From an uncultured Neomegalonema sp. (lineage in GTDB: Bacteria > Pseudomonadota > Alphaproteobacteria > Rhodobacterales > Rhodobacteraceae), in the NCBI GenBank assembly GCA_937990185.1, contig CALKBI010000031.1, positions 1 through 64,000 on the forward strand: a stretch of DNA of 64,000 nucleotides. Reading direction: 5' to 3'. How positions within the stretch are numbered: the stretch's first letter is position 1; every line of letters starts with the position of its first letter. The notes under the pieces were generated by a model. That model did not search any database. It had not been told where the DNA came from and saw only the letters and a list, made by a program, of their open reading frames with translations. Shown here one piece after another: positions 16,087-26,421 of the stretch. The translations under genes and the position numbers were made by a program.

Positions 16087-18099
16087 ATGACCACTCCAAA
16101 GCTGACCCAATCTTCCACTGCGCTCGTGCGTGTTCTTGCTCTGCCAATTATGGTGGGCGCTCTTGCCGGGTGCGACTACGCAAGTAAGTTGCCTGATGCT
16201 CCCGGTAATTTGGGCAGCTATGATATCACGCAAAAACCACCCAGTGTGACGGGGAGTGGCGAAGCTCTACGGCTTCCACCGCCTCCGGCAGATGCGTTTG
16301 CGCGTTTGAAAGCACCGGTCGAAGATCGCACTAAAGATGCGGTTCAACCGCAGCTCAATCAAGCTCTTGCAGGTGCTCAGAATGATGTGGCTGAGGCGAC
16401 CAATGGTCTTTCCGCGCCAGATGTAGCAGGTGTATCGCCGATTGATACGCCGCCTCTACCTGTCCCGACAGGGCGGGAGGCTCAAGCTGAACAAGTTGCC
16501 TTCGCGCCTTTGGAATTTGAAAACATTGGTGGTTCGGGCGAAACAGCTCTGCAAGCACCAGCTATACAAACCCCGGCCATACAAGCGCCGAGCGTAGAGC
16601 CAATCGTCGCAACGAATGATTTCGCTGCCCCTCTTGATTTTGAGGCGCAAACATATGCTCCGATAAGTTCGGAGGCTCCGACATATACCACTGTCGAAAC
16701 GTCCGCTTATCAAGCGTATGACTCAGCGCCTCTGGATACATATTCGGTCGCAGGAACCGCTTCTCAACCAGAAGTGAGTTCGTACGAGCCAGCGCCGATT
16801 CAAAATGAGACTTATTCGATCCCTGCGCTTGAAACGTATGCACAAGCGCCTGTTGAGACGTATTCGATTTCTGCGCCTCCAATCGCGCCTCTTGATTCGT
16901 ACAGCGCGCCTGTTCCGACAAATGTTTCGCCGATTGCTGTTTTGCGGTCGCGTCTTCCGAATGGCGCGGTTGTCAATGTGCATCCGGTGATTGGCGCTCC
17001 CGGTGTTGCTTCGGCGACTTTGGCTCGTACCGTGGTATCAACAATCGGTACGCCAATTGATGAAGCGACAGCACGTGGTGCTGCGGTTTCCTATAATCTG
17101 CGGGGACGTGCTGAGCGTAACACTCAAGGGTATGTCTCTGTAGAATGGACTCTGTTTGATGCCAGCAAGAATGTTATTGGTGTCTTCCCAGAGCGTCAGG
17201 AGGGCGGAAACTGGAAAGAGATGAATGACAGCGCACTCCGTGCGATGGGTCAAAGAGTTGCTGACCGGATTGCGCGAAATGGTGCATTGCGCCAGTCAAC
17301 TCTTTATGCTGCTGCAAATTCTACATATGAAACGATTAACACCGCTCCTATTCAAAACGTGCAATATGAAACGGTTCAGGCGACACCAAATTCTACCTTC
17401 GTCTTGACCAGAGGTGCGAGCCTGGCCGAAGCACCAATGCCTCGGATTTCGCCGCGTAATACAACGGCATATAGTGCTCCTGTTGAAGTTGTTACCCGTC
17501 CGTCGCAGTCCGCTGCGCCGCGTGCTGTGATCCAAGCGCCGACGCGTGCAGCTGTCCCGCTTCCTGCGCCGACGCGCGTAGCTGCGCCTGCACCAGCGCC
17601 GGTTCGTGTGACACCGCCAGCGCCGCAAGTTGTTACGCAAGCGCCGCGTCCTGTTGCGCCGCCGCCTGCATTTGACACGCTGCGTCCACAGAATGCGCAA
17701 CAGCCTGTTTCAGCTCCGACGGTTGTTGCGTCCGGCCCTCGTCCGCTCGTGTTCCGCGGTGTTCAAGGTGCGCCGGGTGATGGTGATCAAGCGCTGGGCC
17801 GTGAAGTCGGTAAGCTGCTGGCTCAATCAGGTGCTCGCGTGACCTCAACGCCAGAGCCGGGTGCTTTGTTCCTGACTGCGCGTGTGTCGAAGACGCCGGG
17901 TGCAAACTCTGATCGCATTGCGATTGTCTGGGAAGTTCAAGACTCGGATGGTGCGAATGTTGGCCAAGTGACGCAAGAAAATGAAGTTCCGCGTGGCTTG
18001 CTCGATAATGCATGGGGTGAAGATGCCTACTACGCGGCTGAAGGCGCGCGTGATGGTATCATTGAATTGCTGCAAGGCGTTGGCGCTCTAGAATCGTAA
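16087..18099 (+). CDS. Large Pro/Ala/Thr/Tyr-rich lipoprotein
   Basis: A 670-residue lipoprotein. The N terminus is a signal peptide ending in the lipobox LAGC (Cys about residue 29). Residues about 150-280 and 440-560 are low-complexity, rich in Pro, Ala, Ser, Thr and Tyr, with short repeats such as ETYSIPALETYAQAPVETYS and RVAAPAPAPVRVTPPAP. Two more ordered domains remain: about 290-410 (TLARTVVSTIGTPIDEATARG, with a SVEWTLFDASKNVIGVF strand pair) and the last 110 residues (QALGREVGKLLAQSGARVTS, IAIVWEVQDSDGANVGQV). These two resemble each other in strand pattern. It probably sits in a membrane facing the periplasm. Family not recognised. A terminator follows. Confidence 0.8.
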   Translation: MTTPKLTQSSTALVRVLALPIMVGALAGCDYASKLPDAPGNLGSYDITQKPPSVTGSGEALRLPPPPADAFARLKAPVEDRTKDAVQPQLNQALAGAQNDVAEATNGLSAPDVAGVSPIDTPPLPVPTGREAQAEQVAFAPLEFENIGGSGETALQAPAIQTPAIQAPSVEPIVATNDFAAPLDFEAQTYAPISSEAPTYTTVETSAYQAYDSAPLDTYSVAGTASQPEVSSYEPAPIQNETYSIPALETYAQAPVETYSISAPPIAPLDSYSAPVPTNVSPIAVLRSRLPNGAVVNVHPVIGAPGVASATLARTVVSTIGTPIDEATARGAAVSYNLRGRAERNTQGYVSVEWTLFDASKNVIGVFPERQEGGNWKEMNDSALRAMGQRVADRIARNGALRQSTLYAAANSTYETINTAPIQNVQYETVQATPNSTFVLTRGASLAEAPMPRISPRNTTAYSAPVEVVTRPSQSAAPRAVIQAPTRAAVPLPAPTRVAAPAPAPVRVTPPAPQVVTQAPRPVAPPPAFDTLRPQNAQQPVSAPTVVASGPRPLVFRGVQGAPGDGDQALGREVGKLLAQSGARVTSTPEPGALFLTARVSKTPGANSDRIAIVWEVQDSDGANVGQVTQENEVPRGLLDNAWGEDAYYAAEGARDGIIELLQGVGALES

Positions 18100-18144
18100 T
18101 TGAGCACATAACACGCTGAACTTTCCATCGAGATACAGTTTTAG

Positions 18145-18177
18145 AAAGCCCTGCCATTGTGCAGGGCTTTTTATTTT
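18145..18177 (+). terminator. Rho-independent terminator after the lipoprotein gene
   Basis: AAAGCCCTGC (18145-18154) pairs perfectly with GCAGGGCTTT (18161-18170) around ATTGT-like loop bases, followed by TTATTTTATT. A textbook intrinsic terminator for the lipoprotein transcript. Confidence 0.9.
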
Positions 18178-18241
18178 ATTGCTCTTTACATCTAAGATAT
18201 TTGGGATGCTTCTAGTCCATGTGAAATCATGGAGAAACATT

Positions 18242-18466
18242 CTATTGGCGTTTTCGATATTCGCGATATCCAAACAGCAAAATTAAAGCGCCAATCGCTG
18301 CGCCAATCAGACCAATCATGATTTGGAAAAGCAGTTTTACGACGACTCCTCCTAAAAGGCCACCAACTGCTCCTAATGCGCCGCCAACCATCGGGTCAGC
18401 CTGAAGACGCGGTGCTGCGAAATACCCAAGCACAGCACCAATGACGATGAAGAGAAGATAAATCAT
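18242..18466 (-). CDS. Small glycine-rich membrane protein
   Basis: A 74-residue, very hydrophobic protein with about two to three membrane helices (YLLFIVIGAVLGYFAAP; GGALGAVGGLLGGVVVKLLF; IMIGLIGAAIGALILLFGY) and a short basic tail YREYRKRQ. The glycine-zipper pattern recalls the GlsB/YeaQ/YmgE small stress-protein family, but the match is only general. It lies about 50 bases downstream of fmt on the same strand. Confidence 0.7.
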   Translation of the reverse strand: MIYLLFIVIGAVLGYFAAPRLQADPMVGGALGAVGGLLGGVVVKLLFQIMIGLIGAAIGALILLFGYREYRKRQ

Positions 18467-18517
18467 GCCGTCGCGTCCTTTTCCAATTGCAGCATCTATA
18501 TAAGCGAGCGCCCCCGG

Positions 18518-19438
18518 TTATTCGAGGGTTGACCCGGCATTTAGTGGAAAGCCGCGTATAAAATCCGTGAAGCCCATAGCCGGCTTACCTGCGCGCTGCA
18601 CGCGTTGAAGCCGGAGTGCGCCAGTGCCGCAGGCGATTAATCCCTTATCGTCCAGCATCGTACCCGCTATGCCGCTCGCATCCTCGACAGTGGCAAGTAG
18701 AATCTTGATGCGATCTTTATTCGCTTCGCACCATGCGCCGGGAAAAGGCGAGAGACCCATAATATGAGCACGTAAATCATCCGCAGAACGCGACCAATCA
18801 ATGCGTGCTTCTGCCTTGTCGATTTTATTTGCGTAAGTGATGCCGTCTTCGGCTTGGGGCGTCGCCGTCAATGTGTCGAGCGATGCGAGCGCCTGAACCA
18901 GCAATCGCGCGCCGTCTTTGGCAAGACTGTCGTGAAGGTCCGCAGAGGTTTCCCCCGGATCAATTTTTGTGTCTTCGCGCAAAAGAATAGGGCCAGTGTC
19001 CAAGCCCGCTTCCATCTGCATGATGCAAATAGCGGTCTGCGTGTCGCCCGCCATAACAGCGCGTTGAATTGGCGCTGCACCGCGCCATCGGGGAAGGTCA
19101 GACGGGTGGATGTTGAGGCAACCGTATTTAGGCGCGTCAAGGATTGGCTGTGGCAAGATCAATCCATAGGCAGCAACGATTGCGGCATCGAGATTGAGGG
19201 CGGCGAAGGCTTCTTGTTCCGTATCATCACGAAGTGATTTTGGTGTGCGGACTTCGAGACCGAGTTCATCGGCGCGTGCATGGACGGCGGTGGGTCGATC
19301 TTTTTTTCCGCGCCCAGCGGGGCGGGGCGGCTGTGCATAGACAGCGGCAATCTCGTGTCCCGCTTCAACCAAAGCGTCGAGTGTGGGAACGGCGAAGTCC
19401 GGGCTACCCATGAAAGCCAAACGTAAAGATTTAGTCAC
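18518..19438 (-). CDS. fmt: Methionyl-tRNA formyltransferase
   Basis: A 306-residue enzyme that formylates initiator Met-t[17 protein letters not shown] opens the Rossmann domain, and the catalytic Asn-His-Asp region is seen in [20 protein letters not shown] and ETSADLHD. The C-terminal domain ([15 protein letters not shown]) follows. The start is taken as GTG 19438, which overlaps the end of proA by 8 bases; an alternative start at 19462 lies inside proA. Translational coupling to proA is likely. The usual partner def (peptide deformylase) is not next to it. Confidence 0.93.
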   Translation of the reverse strand: MTKSLRLAFMGSPDFAVPTLDALVEAGHEIAAVYAQPPRPAGRGKKDRPTAVHARADELGLEVRTPKSLRDDTEQEAFAALNLDAAIVAAYGLILPQPILDAPKYGCLNIHPSDLPRWRGAAPIQRAVMAGDTQTAICIMQMEAGLDTGPILLREDTKIDPGETSADLHDSLAKDGARLLVQALASLDTLTATPQAEDGITYANKIDKAEARIDWSRSADDLRAHIMGLSPFPGAWCEANKDRIKILLATVEDASGIAGTMLDDKGLIACGTGALRLQRVQRAGKPAMGFTDFIRGFPLNAGSTLE

Positions 19439-20705
19439 GCAGGGCGCACTCCGCTTCAACAAGATATTTGAAACTTGTCAGTTGCTCGGCTCCGATAGGA
19501 CCGCGTGCGTGCATTTTTCCGGTGGCGATTCCGATCTCTGCGCCCATGCCGAATTCTCCGCCATCAGCAAATTGTGTCGACGCATTGCGCATGAGAATTG
19601 CACTATCCAATCGGGTGAAAAAGCGATCCGCAATAGCGTCATCTTCGGTCACGACGCTCTCGGTATGGCTGGAACTGAATTGGCGGATATGGTCGATAGC
19701 GCCATCAATGCCGTCAACAGTTTTCGCAGCGATGATGGTGTCGAGGAACTCGAAACCGTAGTCGCCATCGGAGGCCGGTTCTACACGCGTGTCGACTGCT
19801 TGTACCGAGGCATCGCCGCGCACAGCACATCCGTTGTCGAGCAGTGTCTTAACCACTGGGGCAATGTTTTCTGGCTTTGCGTTGTCGAACAGCAAACATT
19901 CAGCAGCCCCACAAATACCGGTTCGGCGCAGCTTGGCATTTTTGGCAATGGCAACGGCTTTTTTGATGTCTGCCGCGCCGTCGATATAAAGATGCACGAT
20001 GCCGTCGAGATGGGCAAAGACAGGGACACGGGCATCTGTTTGGACGCGCTCCACGAGGCCGCGTCCGCCGCGTGGAATGATCACATCTACACAGCCGTTC
20101 AGACCGGATAGCATCGCGCCCACCGCTGCGCGGTCTCTCGTTGGGACGAGTTGGATCGCCGTCTCTGGTAAATCAGCGGCACGCAAGCCTTTTACTAAAC
20201 AAGCGTGAATGGCACGGGCGGAATGGAAGCTCTCGGAGCCGCCGCGCAGGATTGTTGCATTGCCCGCTTTCAGGCATAGCGCCCCGGCATCGGCGGTGAC
20301 GTTCGGGCGGCTTTCATAAATAACGCCTATAACGCCAAGCGGGGTTCGAACGCGCTTGATATGAAGGCCGTTTGGACGATCCCATTCCGATGTTACCTCG
20401 CCCACAGGATCGGGTAGATCGGCAATGCCTAGAAGTGCGGAGACGATGCCTTCTATCCGCTCGTCGGTTAAGACAAGCCGGTCAATCATTGCTGCGCTGA
20501 GGCCCTTTTCAGTGGCATAGGCAACATCCAGAGCATTGGCGTCAATGATTATCTCGCGGTCGTTGCGGATCGCTTCTGCCGCTGCAATCAATGCCGCATG
20601 TTTGCGTTCAGCGTTGGCGCTGGCGAGTTCAGTAGCGGCGTCTTTGGCAGCGTCGCCAATCTGCTGCATGACGGCGGCAACGTCCAAGTCGGTATGCGTG
20701 TTCAT
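19431..20705 (-). CDS. proA: Gamma-glutamyl phosphate reductase
   Basis: A 424-residue aldehyde-dehydrogenase-fold enzyme that reduces gamma-glutamyl phosphate to the semialdehyde in proline synthesis. [20 protein letters not shown] and [14 protein letters not shown] are diagnostic, and the catalytic Cys is in [15 protein letters not shown]. It begins 15 bases after proB and runs into fmt, giving a cgtA-(small ORFs)-proB-proA-fmt run. Confidence 0.96.
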   Translation of the reverse strand: MNTHTDLDVAAVMQQIGDAAKDAATELASANAERKHAALIAAAEAIRNDREIIIDANALDVAYATEKGLSAAMIDRLVLTDERIEGIVSALLGIADLPDPVGEVTSEWDRPNGLHIKRVRTPLGVIGVIYESRPNVTADAGALCLKAGNATILRGGSESFHSARAIHACLVKGLRAADLPETAIQLVPTRDRAAVGAMLSGLNGCVDVIIPRGGRGLVERVQTDARVPVFAHLDGIVHLYIDGAADIKKAVAIAKNAKLRRTGICGAAECLLFDNAKPENIAPVVKTLLDNGCAVRGDASVQAVDTRVEPASDGDYGFEFLDTIIAAKTVDGIDGAIDHIRQFSSSHTESVVTEDDAIADRFFTRLDSAILMRNASTQFADGGEFGMGAEIGIATGKMHARGPIGAEQLTSFKYLVEAECALRD

Positions 20706-20720
20706 AATCGGACTCCTCCC

Positions 20721-21827
20721 CTAATCCCATAGCACAAGATCGTCGCGGTGGGCTATTGCTGGACGAGGGGGATATCCGAGAATTTCTTCGATTTGATCCG
20801 TGCGGCGTCCCGCAATCGCGCGCGCTTCGTCTGCAGCATAAGCGCATAAGGCGGCGCCGAGAGTGGTTCCTTCTAATGTGGTGATTGTAACCGCTTCACC
20901 GCGTTCAAAGCTACCAATGACGGTACGCACGCCCGCTGGCAGGAGTGAGCGACCCGCCCCCAGTGCATCCGCAGCCCCTTGGTCGATGACGAGTGTACCC
21001 GCCGATTTGAGACCAGCGATCCATTGCTTGCGGGCATTGGGGGGATCGTTCGGCGGGATGAACCATGTGCAGGGACCACCTTCAGCCAAAGCTCGCAGCG
21101 GGTTGAGTGCCTCTCCCTTTGCGATGGCCATGGCACAGCCACCTTGCATCGCAGTTTTCGCGGCGAGAATCTTTGTCGTCATGCCGCCTTTGCTGAATGC
21201 TGAGGCTGCGCCGCCTGCCATGGCTTCGATTTCTGGGGTGATGGCGTCGACGCGGTCGAGGCGTTTGGCTGTCGGATCAAGCATCGGGTTGGCTGTGTAA
21301 AGCCCGTCAACATCCGAGAGCAAAATCAGCCGGTCCGCGCTGGCCATTACAGCAACGCGGGCGGCAAGGCGGTCGTTATCTCCATAGCGAATTTCATCGG
21401 TAGCGACGGTGTCATTCTCGTTGACGATGGGCAATGCGCCAAGGTCTAGCAAGGTTGCCATTGTCGCGCGCCCGTTCAGATAACGGCGGCGGTGCTTTGT
21501 ATCATCAAGAGTGAGCAGGATTTGTGCAGCGGTGATATTATGGGGCGCAAAGGCTTCTGCATAAGCGCGGGCGAGAGCAATTTGACCAGCGGCTGCGGCT
21601 GCTTGGGCTTGCTCCAGTGCGAGTACTGTGCGGGGCAGTCCGAGGACTCCGCGACCTAGCGCTATCGCACCGGAGGAAACAAGGACAACCCGCTTTCCCT
21701 GTCGGCGAAGGTCGGCAACGTCTTCTGCTAGAGCATTAAGCCATTCAGAACGTAGACCGCCTGTATTAGGATCGACCAAAAGAGCTGAACCGATTTTGAC
21801 GACAATCCTGCGGGCGTCTGGGATCAT
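20721..21827 (-). CDS. proB: Glutamate 5-kinase
   Basis: A 368-residue enzyme with an amino-acid kinase domain ([12 protein letters not shown] at residues 9-20, [18 protein letters not shown], and [14 protein letters not shown]) and a C-terminal PUA domain after about residue 270. It phosphorylates glutamate at the start of proline synthesis and is usually feedback-inhibited by proline. Its ATG overlaps the stop of the preceding 83-residue ORF (ATGA), so it is coupled to it. Confidence 0.96.
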   Translation of the reverse strand: MIPDARRIVVKIGSALLVDPNTGGLRSEWLNALAEDVADLRRQGKRVVLVSSGAIALGRGVLGLPRTVLALEQAQAAAAAGQIALARAYAEAFAPHNITAAQILLTLDDTKHRRRYLNGRATMATLLDLGALPIVNENDTVATDEIRYGDNDRLAARVAVMASADRLILLSDVDGLYTANPMLDPTAKRLDRVDAITPEIEAMAGGAASAFSKGGMTTKILAAKTAMQGGCAMAIAKGEALNPLRALAEGGPCTWFIPPNDPPNARKQWIAGLKSAGTLVIDQGAADALGAGRSLLPAGVRTVIGSFERGEAVTITTLEGTTLGAALCAYAADEARAIAGRRTDQIEEILGYPPRPAIAHRDDLVLWD

Positions 21828-22075
21828 TTTACCGTATTAATATGATATCGTTTTCGTTCTTCGGCTAATTTTTCACTTGATTGGGTTTGCTTTTGAACCC
21901 GGGTCGTAGGAGCGCGACCGCGTGGTGCGGGCACAAGCGGTGCGCCAGCCGGTGTTTGCCCCGAACCGGACGATGTTACGGCGGGTGCGGAGAGGATCAA
22001 TTCATCTTCGAATAACGAAGCGGGGTCTTTGGCTTCGGGTGCGGGTATGGGTGAAGCAGAGTTTATGGTGTCCAT
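21824..22075 (-). CDS. Small Pro/Ala-rich protein coupled to proB
   Basis: An 83-residue protein, probably disordered: an acidic N-terminal part ([17 protein letters not shown]), a Pro/Ala/Gly-rich middle and a basic tail ([18 protein letters not shown]). No family recognised. Its stop overlaps the proB ATG by 4 bases and its start overlaps the end of a 29-codon ORF. GAGGAT lies upstream of its ATG. Position between obgE and proB suggests a regulator or partner of one of these, but this is speculation. Confidence 0.6.
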   Translation of the reverse strand: MDTINSASPIPAPEAKDPASLFEDELILSAPAVTSSGSGQTPAGAPLVPAPRGRAPTTRVQKQTQSSEKLAEERKRYHINTVK

Positions 22076-22152
22076 CTTGCGGTATCCTCTTCTTTTATTC
22101 CGTTCTGCCAGCTGCGCGGTAAATAAGGCATGATGTCAACAGGATCAGCCAT
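22063..22152 (-). CDS. Possible 29-residue protein
   Basis: An ATG-started frame (22152) coding 29 residues, beginning MADPVDIMPYLPRSWQNG and ending in an acidic then Trp-containing tail. Its TAA lies 10 bases inside the next ORF, a pattern expected of translational coupling. The composition looks like a real protein, but the ribosome binding site is weak and no homolog is known to me. Confidence 0.35.
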   Translation of the reverse strand: MADPVDIMPYLPRSWQNGIKEEDTARWTP

Positions 22153-22280
22153 TCTACCAAGGGTTACAGCGTTGCAATTATAAGTAGATTTCAATTTGTA
22201 CACCTTCCAACGTCACTTTTTTTTTCATCTCGTCAAGCCTGTAATTGACCAGAAATGGATGTGGACCATGGAGCAGTGCA

Positions 22281-23321
<1,041 letters not shown>

Positions 23322-23350
23322 TCACGCCGTGCGACGAAGCGCAATCGTGG

Positions 23351-23734
23351 TCATTGCCCGAGTTCCTGTCGGACCATGTGCAGGAATTGCCCCCGACCAT
23401 AGTGGAAGAGGGCTTCGATGACAGCTTCGGCGTCTTGACCGGAAAATGTTTGGCTGCGAAGGGCGATTTCGGGTTGGGCCGGTAACAAGCCCCAGAATGA
23501 AGCATTGCGGGGCGCGCGGCCAATGACTTCGGCTTCGAATAAGTCGTCCTGCGATGGTCTGACGCGCAGCCGGCCATCATGTTGACTGAGCAGGGTAAAA
23601 ACGGCGCGTCCGCCGGGGCGCTCCGCGTAGAAAGTACGGAAGACCTCTAAGGTTTTCGGATGACTCGCCATGCCGCGCACCAAAAACGAGCCGTCTTCTT
23701 TTGTGACGCTGACATAGAGTTTGGTTGGTTTCAT
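23351..23734 (-). CDS. Uncharacterised 127-residue protein coupled to LysE
   Basis: A 127-residue cytoplasmic protein beginning MKPTKLYVSVTKEDGSF. No family recognised. It has a mixed alpha/beta look, with GRAVFTLLSQHDGRLRVRPSQ strands and a C-terminal helix pair (AEAVIEALFHYGRGQFLHMV). Its ATG (23734) overlaps the TGA of the LysE exporter (ATGA), so the two are translationally coupled. A much longer frame through this region is only an extension across the LysE gene in another frame. Confidence 0.7.
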   Translation of the reverse strand: MKPTKLYVSVTKEDGSFLVRGMASHPKTLEVFRTFYAERPGGRAVFTLLSQHDGRLRVRPSQDDLFEAEVIGRAPRNASFWGLLPAQPEIALRSQTFSGQDAEAVIEALFHYGRGQFLHMVRQELGQ

Positions 23735-24324
23735 CGCAGCATCGCCCAAATGATCGTGGCAAGTGTTGCAAGGCCGAGAGTTATCATCAAGCCACGCTCG
23801 ATTTTTGTACCCGCGACCACTGAGGCAATGCGATCTCCGGCAGCGCACCAAAGCGTGTGAAAGATAAGCTGCATTGCTGCGAATCCGGCAATAATCACCA
23901 GAACTTGCGGGGTCCATGGTGCGGCGGTATCGGTGAATTGCGTGAACGCACCTAGGGTCATTGCCCATGCTTTCGGATTGAGCGGGTGGACAATCACGCC
24001 GTCTTTGAAGGTCAGGCGGTTTGGAACGTCGCGGCTCATCATGCTTGATCCCGCAATGCGCCATGCGAGCCATATCATATAGGCGGCGCTTGCCCATTTC
24101 GCGGCTTCGAAGATCATTGGATAGGCACGGATGGCGGCGACTAAGCCTGCGCCCATCGCAACGTTGAGCAAAACCTTGCCGGTTGTCAGACCGATGATCA
24201 GACCGGCACACCCGCGCAGCCCAAACCGCGCACCCGCACTGAGCGCGACCATATTGGCCGGTCCGGGTGTACTGACCATTGCCGCAGCAAAGATCAGGAA
24301 CGGTATGAGGGTGTCCAGGGTCAC
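23731..24324 (-). CDS. LysE family amino-acid exporter
   Basis: A 197-residue inner membrane exporter with about six helices. MVSTPGPANMVALSAGARFGLR near the N terminus is the LysE/RhtB signature, and NPKAWAMTLGAFTQF is the second conserved loop. The family exports lysine, threonine, homoserine or similar solutes; the substrate here is unknown. It follows the rplU-rpmA terminator and is coupled to the 127-residue gene downstream. Confidence 0.9.
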   Translation of the reverse strand: MTLDTLIPFLIFAAAMVSTPGPANMVALSAGARFGLRGCAGLIIGLTTGKVLLNVAMGAGLVAAIRAYPMIFEAAKWASAAYMIWLAWRIAGSSMMSRDVPNRLTFKDGVIVHPLNPKAWAMTLGAFTQFTDTAAPWTPQVLVIIAGFAAMQLIFHTLWCAAGDRIASVVAGTKIERGLMITLGLATLATIIWAMLR

Positions 24325-24337
24325 GAAGGCTCCGAAA

Positions 24338-24372
24338 ATGAAAAAGGGACCGGCTTTCGCCGATCCCCTTCA
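24338..24372 (-). terminator. Terminator after rpmA
   Basis: On the minus strand GGGGATCGGC, a GAAA tetraloop and GCCGGTCCC form a stem (with one G-T pair), followed by TTTTTCATTTTC. It separates the ribosomal genes from the LysE gene. Confidence 0.85.
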
Positions 24373-24398
24373 AAAGTCACAAAGATGAAGGTGGCGGC

Positions 24399-24668
24399 TT
24401 ACTCAGCAGCCTCCGCCGGTAGTTCAACATTGATGAACGTGCGGCCTTTCAGACCTTTGCTGAATTTTACATGGCCTTCGACTTTCGCGAAGATCGTATG
24501 ATCTTTGCCCATGCCGACGTTCTCACCGGGCCACCATTTCGTGCCGCGCTGACGGCAAATGATGTTGCCGGGAATGACCAGCTCGCCGCCGTATTTTTTG
24601 ACGCCAAGGCGACGCCCTGCGGAGTCGCGACCGTTGCGGGATGAACCGCCTGCCTTTTTATGTGCCAT
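24399..24668 (-). CDS. rpmA: 50S ribosomal protein L27
   Basis: An 89-residue L27 protein. [20 protein letters not shown] followed by LGVKKYGGE and [26 protein letters not shown] is the full family signature. The N terminus begins directly with the mature Ala-His-Lys-Lys form, with no Firmicutes-type prepeptide. It follows rplU by 12 bases. Confidence 0.97.
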   Translation of the reverse strand: MAHKKAGGSSRNGRDSAGRRLGVKKYGGELVIPGNIICRQRGTKWWPGENVGMGKDHTIFAKVEGHVKFSKGLKGRTFINVELPAEAAE

Positions 24669-24680
24669 CGGTTGTTCTCC

Positions 24681-25418
24681 TTACTCTTCGAGCAGTTTCT
24701 TGATTTGAACCATGATTGATGGACGATCAACCTTAACACGGCCTTCAAGCTGCGTCTCGATGTATGCCTCAACATAATCCCAATCTGCCGCCGAGAATTC
24801 ATCAAACTGGCGGTAGTAATAGATGCCCATGTCGTTCAGTTGCTTTTGCGATGCAACCCCGAGGCCGGGCAGTTTGGTCAGATCATCACCGTCTTCGACA
24901 GGTGCATCCAAGAAGTTGTTTGGACGGGTGTAATCGTCGATATTTTTCGCAGGTGCTGCCGGAGCCTCATCAGCAGGTGCAGCAGCAGCGGGTGCTTCTG
25001 TAGCAGTGGATGCAGCAGCCGATTCAGCTTCTTCGTCAGCTTTTGCTTTTGCAGCGGCGTCGCGCGCTTCTTTTTGCGCTGCGTTGGATTTCGAGCCGTC
25101 TTCGTCGCCCGGAATTCCCTTGATACGAACCGCTGTAAGATATTGGCGGTGACCCTTTTTGGTCATTGAGGAATGCTTACGACGGCGTTTCTTGAACGCG
25201 ATAACTTTCTTGTCGCGGAATTGCTCGAGGATTTCTCCTGTGACAACCGCGCCGGAAACCATCGGTGTTCCAACGGTTGCCGAGCCATTCGCGCCGTGCA
25301 TAAGCACATTGTCGAAAGTCAGCGTGTCGCCAGCTTCACCAGCCAGTTTTTCGATTTTGATAACGTCGTTGACAGCAACTTTATATTGCTTGCCGCCAGT
25401 CTTGATGACCGCGAACAT
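24681..25418 (-). CDS. rplU: 50S ribosomal protein L21 with C-terminal HhH-like domain
   Basis: A 245-residue protein. Residues 1-103 are ordinary L21 (MFAVIKTGGKQYKV; KKRRRKHSSMTKKGHRQYLT). An Ala/Glu-rich linker (about 105-180) then leads to a 60-residue domain with LTKLPGLGVASQKQLNDMGIY and WDYVEAYIETQLEGRV, a helix-hairpin-helix-like fold also found in other alphaproteobacterial L21 proteins. Typical L21 is about 103 residues, so more than half of this protein is extension; its job is not known. Confidence 0.93.
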   Translation of the reverse strand: MFAVIKTGGKQYKVAVNDVIKIEKLAGEAGDTLTFDNVLMHGANGSATVGTPMVSGAVVTGEILEQFRDKKVIAFKKRRRKHSSMTKKGHRQYLTAVRIKGIPGDEDGSKSNAAQKEARDAAAKAKADEEAESAAASTATEAPAAAAPADEAPAAPAKNIDDYTRPNNFLDAPVEDGDDLTKLPGLGVASQKQLNDMGIYYYRQFDEFSAADWDYVEAYIETQLEGRVKVDRPSIMVQIKKLLEE

Positions 25419-25802
25419 ATTCGCCTCTCAATGTCCCGCGTCCTGTGGCGGCGCTTTTCAGCGCGCTTTCTGGCTTATGCCAGCCTCAAACAGCGTCAAA
25501 TAATAAAGATGCCGCAGGCGGACTGCGGCACAGGAATGCGCTGTATGACGGGAGCGGACGGGAGAGTCAACATGCGCAGTGTGTGGTTTTTCTAAAATTG
25601 GAGTTCATCTGATCAAAACAAGAACATTCATACTTTTGAGGTGCTTGGGATAGATATTATGCCAAATTCAGAAGAAGACTGCACGGTACACGACATTGCG
25701 CAGTTCTTGGGGTCATCACAGGAACAAGTCGGGCAATGACAATTACCGTTGTGTTGTATGAGAAGACTGGAGTGTCGACACATCTCTAGCAATAACACGG
25801 AA
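25419..25802. other. Leader of rplU and a possible 26-codon ORF
   Basis: At 25511-25529 GCCGCAG/CTGCGGC forms a hairpin followed on the minus strand by ATCTTTATTATTT, which could terminate the Lrp transcript or attenuate rplU. On the plus strand an ATG at 25659 opens a 26-codon frame (to 25739) that continues upstream without a start; it contains TVHDIAQFLGSSQEQV, which recalls a helix-turn-helix. This is probably a gene fragment. Nothing else is seen. Confidence 0.4.
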
Positions 25803-26282
25803 TTATACGACAAGCGGCGCGTTATCGATGACTTCTTTCAAGACGAAATAGCTTCTGAGCTGGCGCACTCCCGGTAGGGTAAGGAGTTTCTGGCGGTGGA
25901 GGCGGTTGAAATCTGCCGTGTCCCGGACGCGCACCTTCATGAGATAATCGAAATCTCCGGCGACACATTGACAATCCAAGACAAACGAGAACTTCGATAC
26001 TGCTTCTTCGAAGGCTGAAAAACTCTCCGGGGTAGAACTGTCCAAAATCGCACCGACCATGACTAATGCACCAAGCCCGACTGCATCTGGATTGATGGTT
26101 GCTCTGACATTGCTGATAATGCCCTCATCGAAGAGGCGCTGAGTTCTTCGATGGCAGGTAGCAGGACTCACATTGATTTTCTCTGCGAGGTCTGCATTTG
26201 AAATCCGACCATCCACCTGAAGACATTTGAGGAGTTCTTGATCGATTTTGTCGATTTCAGGTGTCATGAAAGATTTTTCCAT
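25803..26282 (-). CDS. Lrp/AsnC family regulator, probable AcdR
   Basis: A 159-residue Lrp/AsnC regulator. The N-terminal HTH spans IDQELLKCLQVDGRISNADLAEKINVSPATCHRRTQRL and the C-terminal RAM ligand domain contains VAGDFDYLMKVRVRD and LPGVRQLRSYFVLKEV. It is divergent from the ACC deaminase gene with a 139-base AT-rich spacer. In rhizobia and pseudomonads acdS is commonly controlled by a divergent Lrp-type AcdR, so the same role is likely here. The gene start could be 26282 or 26267. Confidence 0.9.
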   Translation of the reverse strand: MEKSFMTPEIDKIDQELLKCLQVDGRISNADLAEKINVSPATCHRRTQRLFDEGIISNVRATINPDAVGLGALVMVGAILDSSTPESFSAFEEAVSKFSFVLDCQCVAGDFDYLMKVRVRDTADFNRLHRQKLLTLPGVRQLRSYFVLKEVIDNAPLVV

Positions 26283-26421
26283 ATTTTATCACATATACAG
26301 ATTGAAAACGTATTTAATTATAAAAATACGGAAAATCTATTCGTTTATTGGCAATTTATGAAAGCACCTTTCTTAAGCTCTCTGGTATGTTGGGTCATCG
26401 CAACTCTGAATGGATCAACCC

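Noticed and set aside
19383-20111. A 242-residue antisense frame inside proA
   Set aside because: It mirrors proA codons; proA is intact and fully explained.
23351-24373. A 340-residue reading frame
   Set aside because: Its first two thirds are the LysE gene read in another frame (Arg/Cys/His-rich); the real gene is the last 127 codons from ATG 23734.
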